In this document: one piece after another, positions 13,617 to 13,942 of the stretch | Layout of the letters: each line of letters starts with the position of its first letter | Position numbering within the stretch: position 1 is the stretch's first letter | Source: JBPCMN01 sp013695115 | GTDB taxonomy: Bacteria > Actinomycetota > Acidimicrobiia > IMCC26256 > JACDBD01 | NCBI GenBank assembly: GCA_051002235.1 | Contig: JBPCMN010000043.1 | Span: 1 to 13,942, forward strand | Direction: 5' to 3' | DNA length: 13,942 bases | The notes under the pieces: generated by a model | What the model was told of the DNA's origin: nothing | Database searches by the model: none | What the model saw: only the letters and a program-made list of their open reading frames with translations | Position numbers and translations under genes: made by a program

Positions 13617-13853
13617 ATGAAGGTCTGGATCGACCAGGACCTCTGCACCGGCGACGGTCTCTGCGAGGAGATCGCCCCCGACGTGTTCACGCTGCTCGAC
13701 GACGGCCTCGCCTACGTGAAGGAAGGCAGCAAAGTCTTCGAGAAGCCCGGCGGCGCCGAGGGCCTCGCCAACGTGCCCGCCGGCCAGGAAGAGGCCGTCA
13801 TCGAGTCGGCCGAGGAGTGCCCCGGCGAGTGCATCTTCATCGAGGTCGACTGA
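13617..13853 (+). CDS. Small single-cluster ferredoxin, 78 aa
   Basis: Electron carrier of the actinobacterial [3Fe-4S]/[4Fe-4S] type. The cluster ligands are Cys10 and Cys16 in CTGDGLC and Cys68 in ECPGEC, the last followed by Pro as usual. The position of the second cysteine of a full CxxCxxC motif is Asp13, which fits a [3Fe-4S] cluster or an Asp-ligated [4Fe-4S] cluster. Cys72 is an extra residue. Such proteins often pass electrons to cytochrome P450s or other oxidoreductases, but no partner gene lies in the window. The ATG at 13617 has AGGA 7 nt upstream and a well-formed promoter, so the open frame extending upstream to 13560 is not coding. It is divergent from arc and so is not co-transcribed with the proteasome genes. 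Confidence 0.92.
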   Translation: MKVWIDQDLCTGDGLCEEIAPDVFTLLDDGLAYVKEGSKVFEKPGGAEGLANVPAGQEEAVIESAEECPGECIFIEVD

Positions 13854-13857
13854 CTTC

Positions 13858-13874
13858 CCTGGTCGCGCTCGCTC
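13858..13874 (+). repeat. 17-bp repeat, copy 2, just after the ferredoxin stop
   Basis: CCTGGTCGCGCTCGCTC begins 4 bp after the ferredoxin TGA and is identical, in sense direction, to the 17 bases directly after the pafA stop (5198-5214). Here it continues into CGCTCGCCCC with no strong hairpin. Confidence 0.6.
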
Positions 13875-13892
13875 CGCTCGCCCCTCCCACAC

Positions 13893-13936
13893 ACACCTGT
13901 CGGTCCCGGGGGGGGGGGAGAACAAACCCCAGGTGT
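13893..13936. repeat. Inverted repeat around an 11-G run near the window end
   Basis: An uninterrupted run of 11 G occupies 13908-13918. ACACCTG (13893-13899) and CAGGTGT (13930-13936) form a 7-bp inverted repeat around it. It could act as a terminator for the ferredoxin transcript or a G-rich structure, but it is close to the window edge and may be a low-quality sequence end. Confidence 0.25.
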
Positions 13937-13942
13937 TGTTTG

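Noticed and set aside
1..13942. tRNA, rRNA, CRISPR array, full insertion sequence or prophage
   Set aside because: No cloverleaf or rRNA-like segment, no regularly spaced repeats and no transposase or integrase was seen on either strand; the endonuclease VII-like gene is isolated with no other phage genes.

Overview
This window is a GC-rich actinobacterial chromosome segment carrying an almost complete Pup-proteasome locus. Gene content (Pup, Dop, PafA, ARC/Mpa-type ATPase, PrcA, PrcB, PafB, PafC), heavy GTG start use and strong G/C third-position bias all point to Actinobacteriota. The extra members (DUF3866, signal peptidase I, ferredoxin, endonuclease VII-like protein) suggest an uncultured Acidimicrobiia-like lineage. 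That placement is inference from recall, not from a search.

Layout. Bases 1-127 are a short element bounded by 22-bp imperfect inverted repeats. Bases 124-643 hold a minus-strand pair: a small membrane protein and a zinc-ribbon protein. A divergent plus-strand glycerophosphodiester phosphodiesterase (732-1433) converges on a minus-strand operon of DUF3866 - pafB - pafC - lepB (5095 to 1438), whose overlapping starts and stops indicate translational coupling. A strong GC hairpin (5176-5198) separates this operon from pafA. Upstream of pafA lie two paralogous small secreted proteins (6629-7716). Then come prcA and prcB (4-bp overlap), an endonuclease VII-like gene, pup, dop and arc, all on the minus strand up to 13444. 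A plus-strand ferredoxin gene (13617-13853) diverges from arc, and the last ~90 bases contain an 11-G run near the window edge.

How the genes work together. PafA joins the C-terminal Glu of Pup to substrate lysines. ARC recognises Pup and unfolds the substrate into the PrcA/PrcB 20S core, docking through its C-terminal GQYL. Dop removes Pup. Pup here already ends in Gly-Gly-Glu, so Dop should not be needed to deamidate it and probably acts as depupylase. PafB and PafC are WYL-domain regulators known from mycobacteria as a DNA-damage-response activator pair.

The core system is well known. The parts worth a second look are the genes around it: the two-cysteine secreted paralogues between pafA and prcA, the endonuclease VII-like gene between pup and prcB, the DUF3866 protein coupled to pafB, and lepB lying downstream of pafC where mycobacteria have tatAC. 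No rRNA, tRNA, CRISPR array or complete insertion sequence was seen. There is no gene-free stretch longer than 300 bases; the largest is about 170 bases, between arc and the ferredoxin gene.
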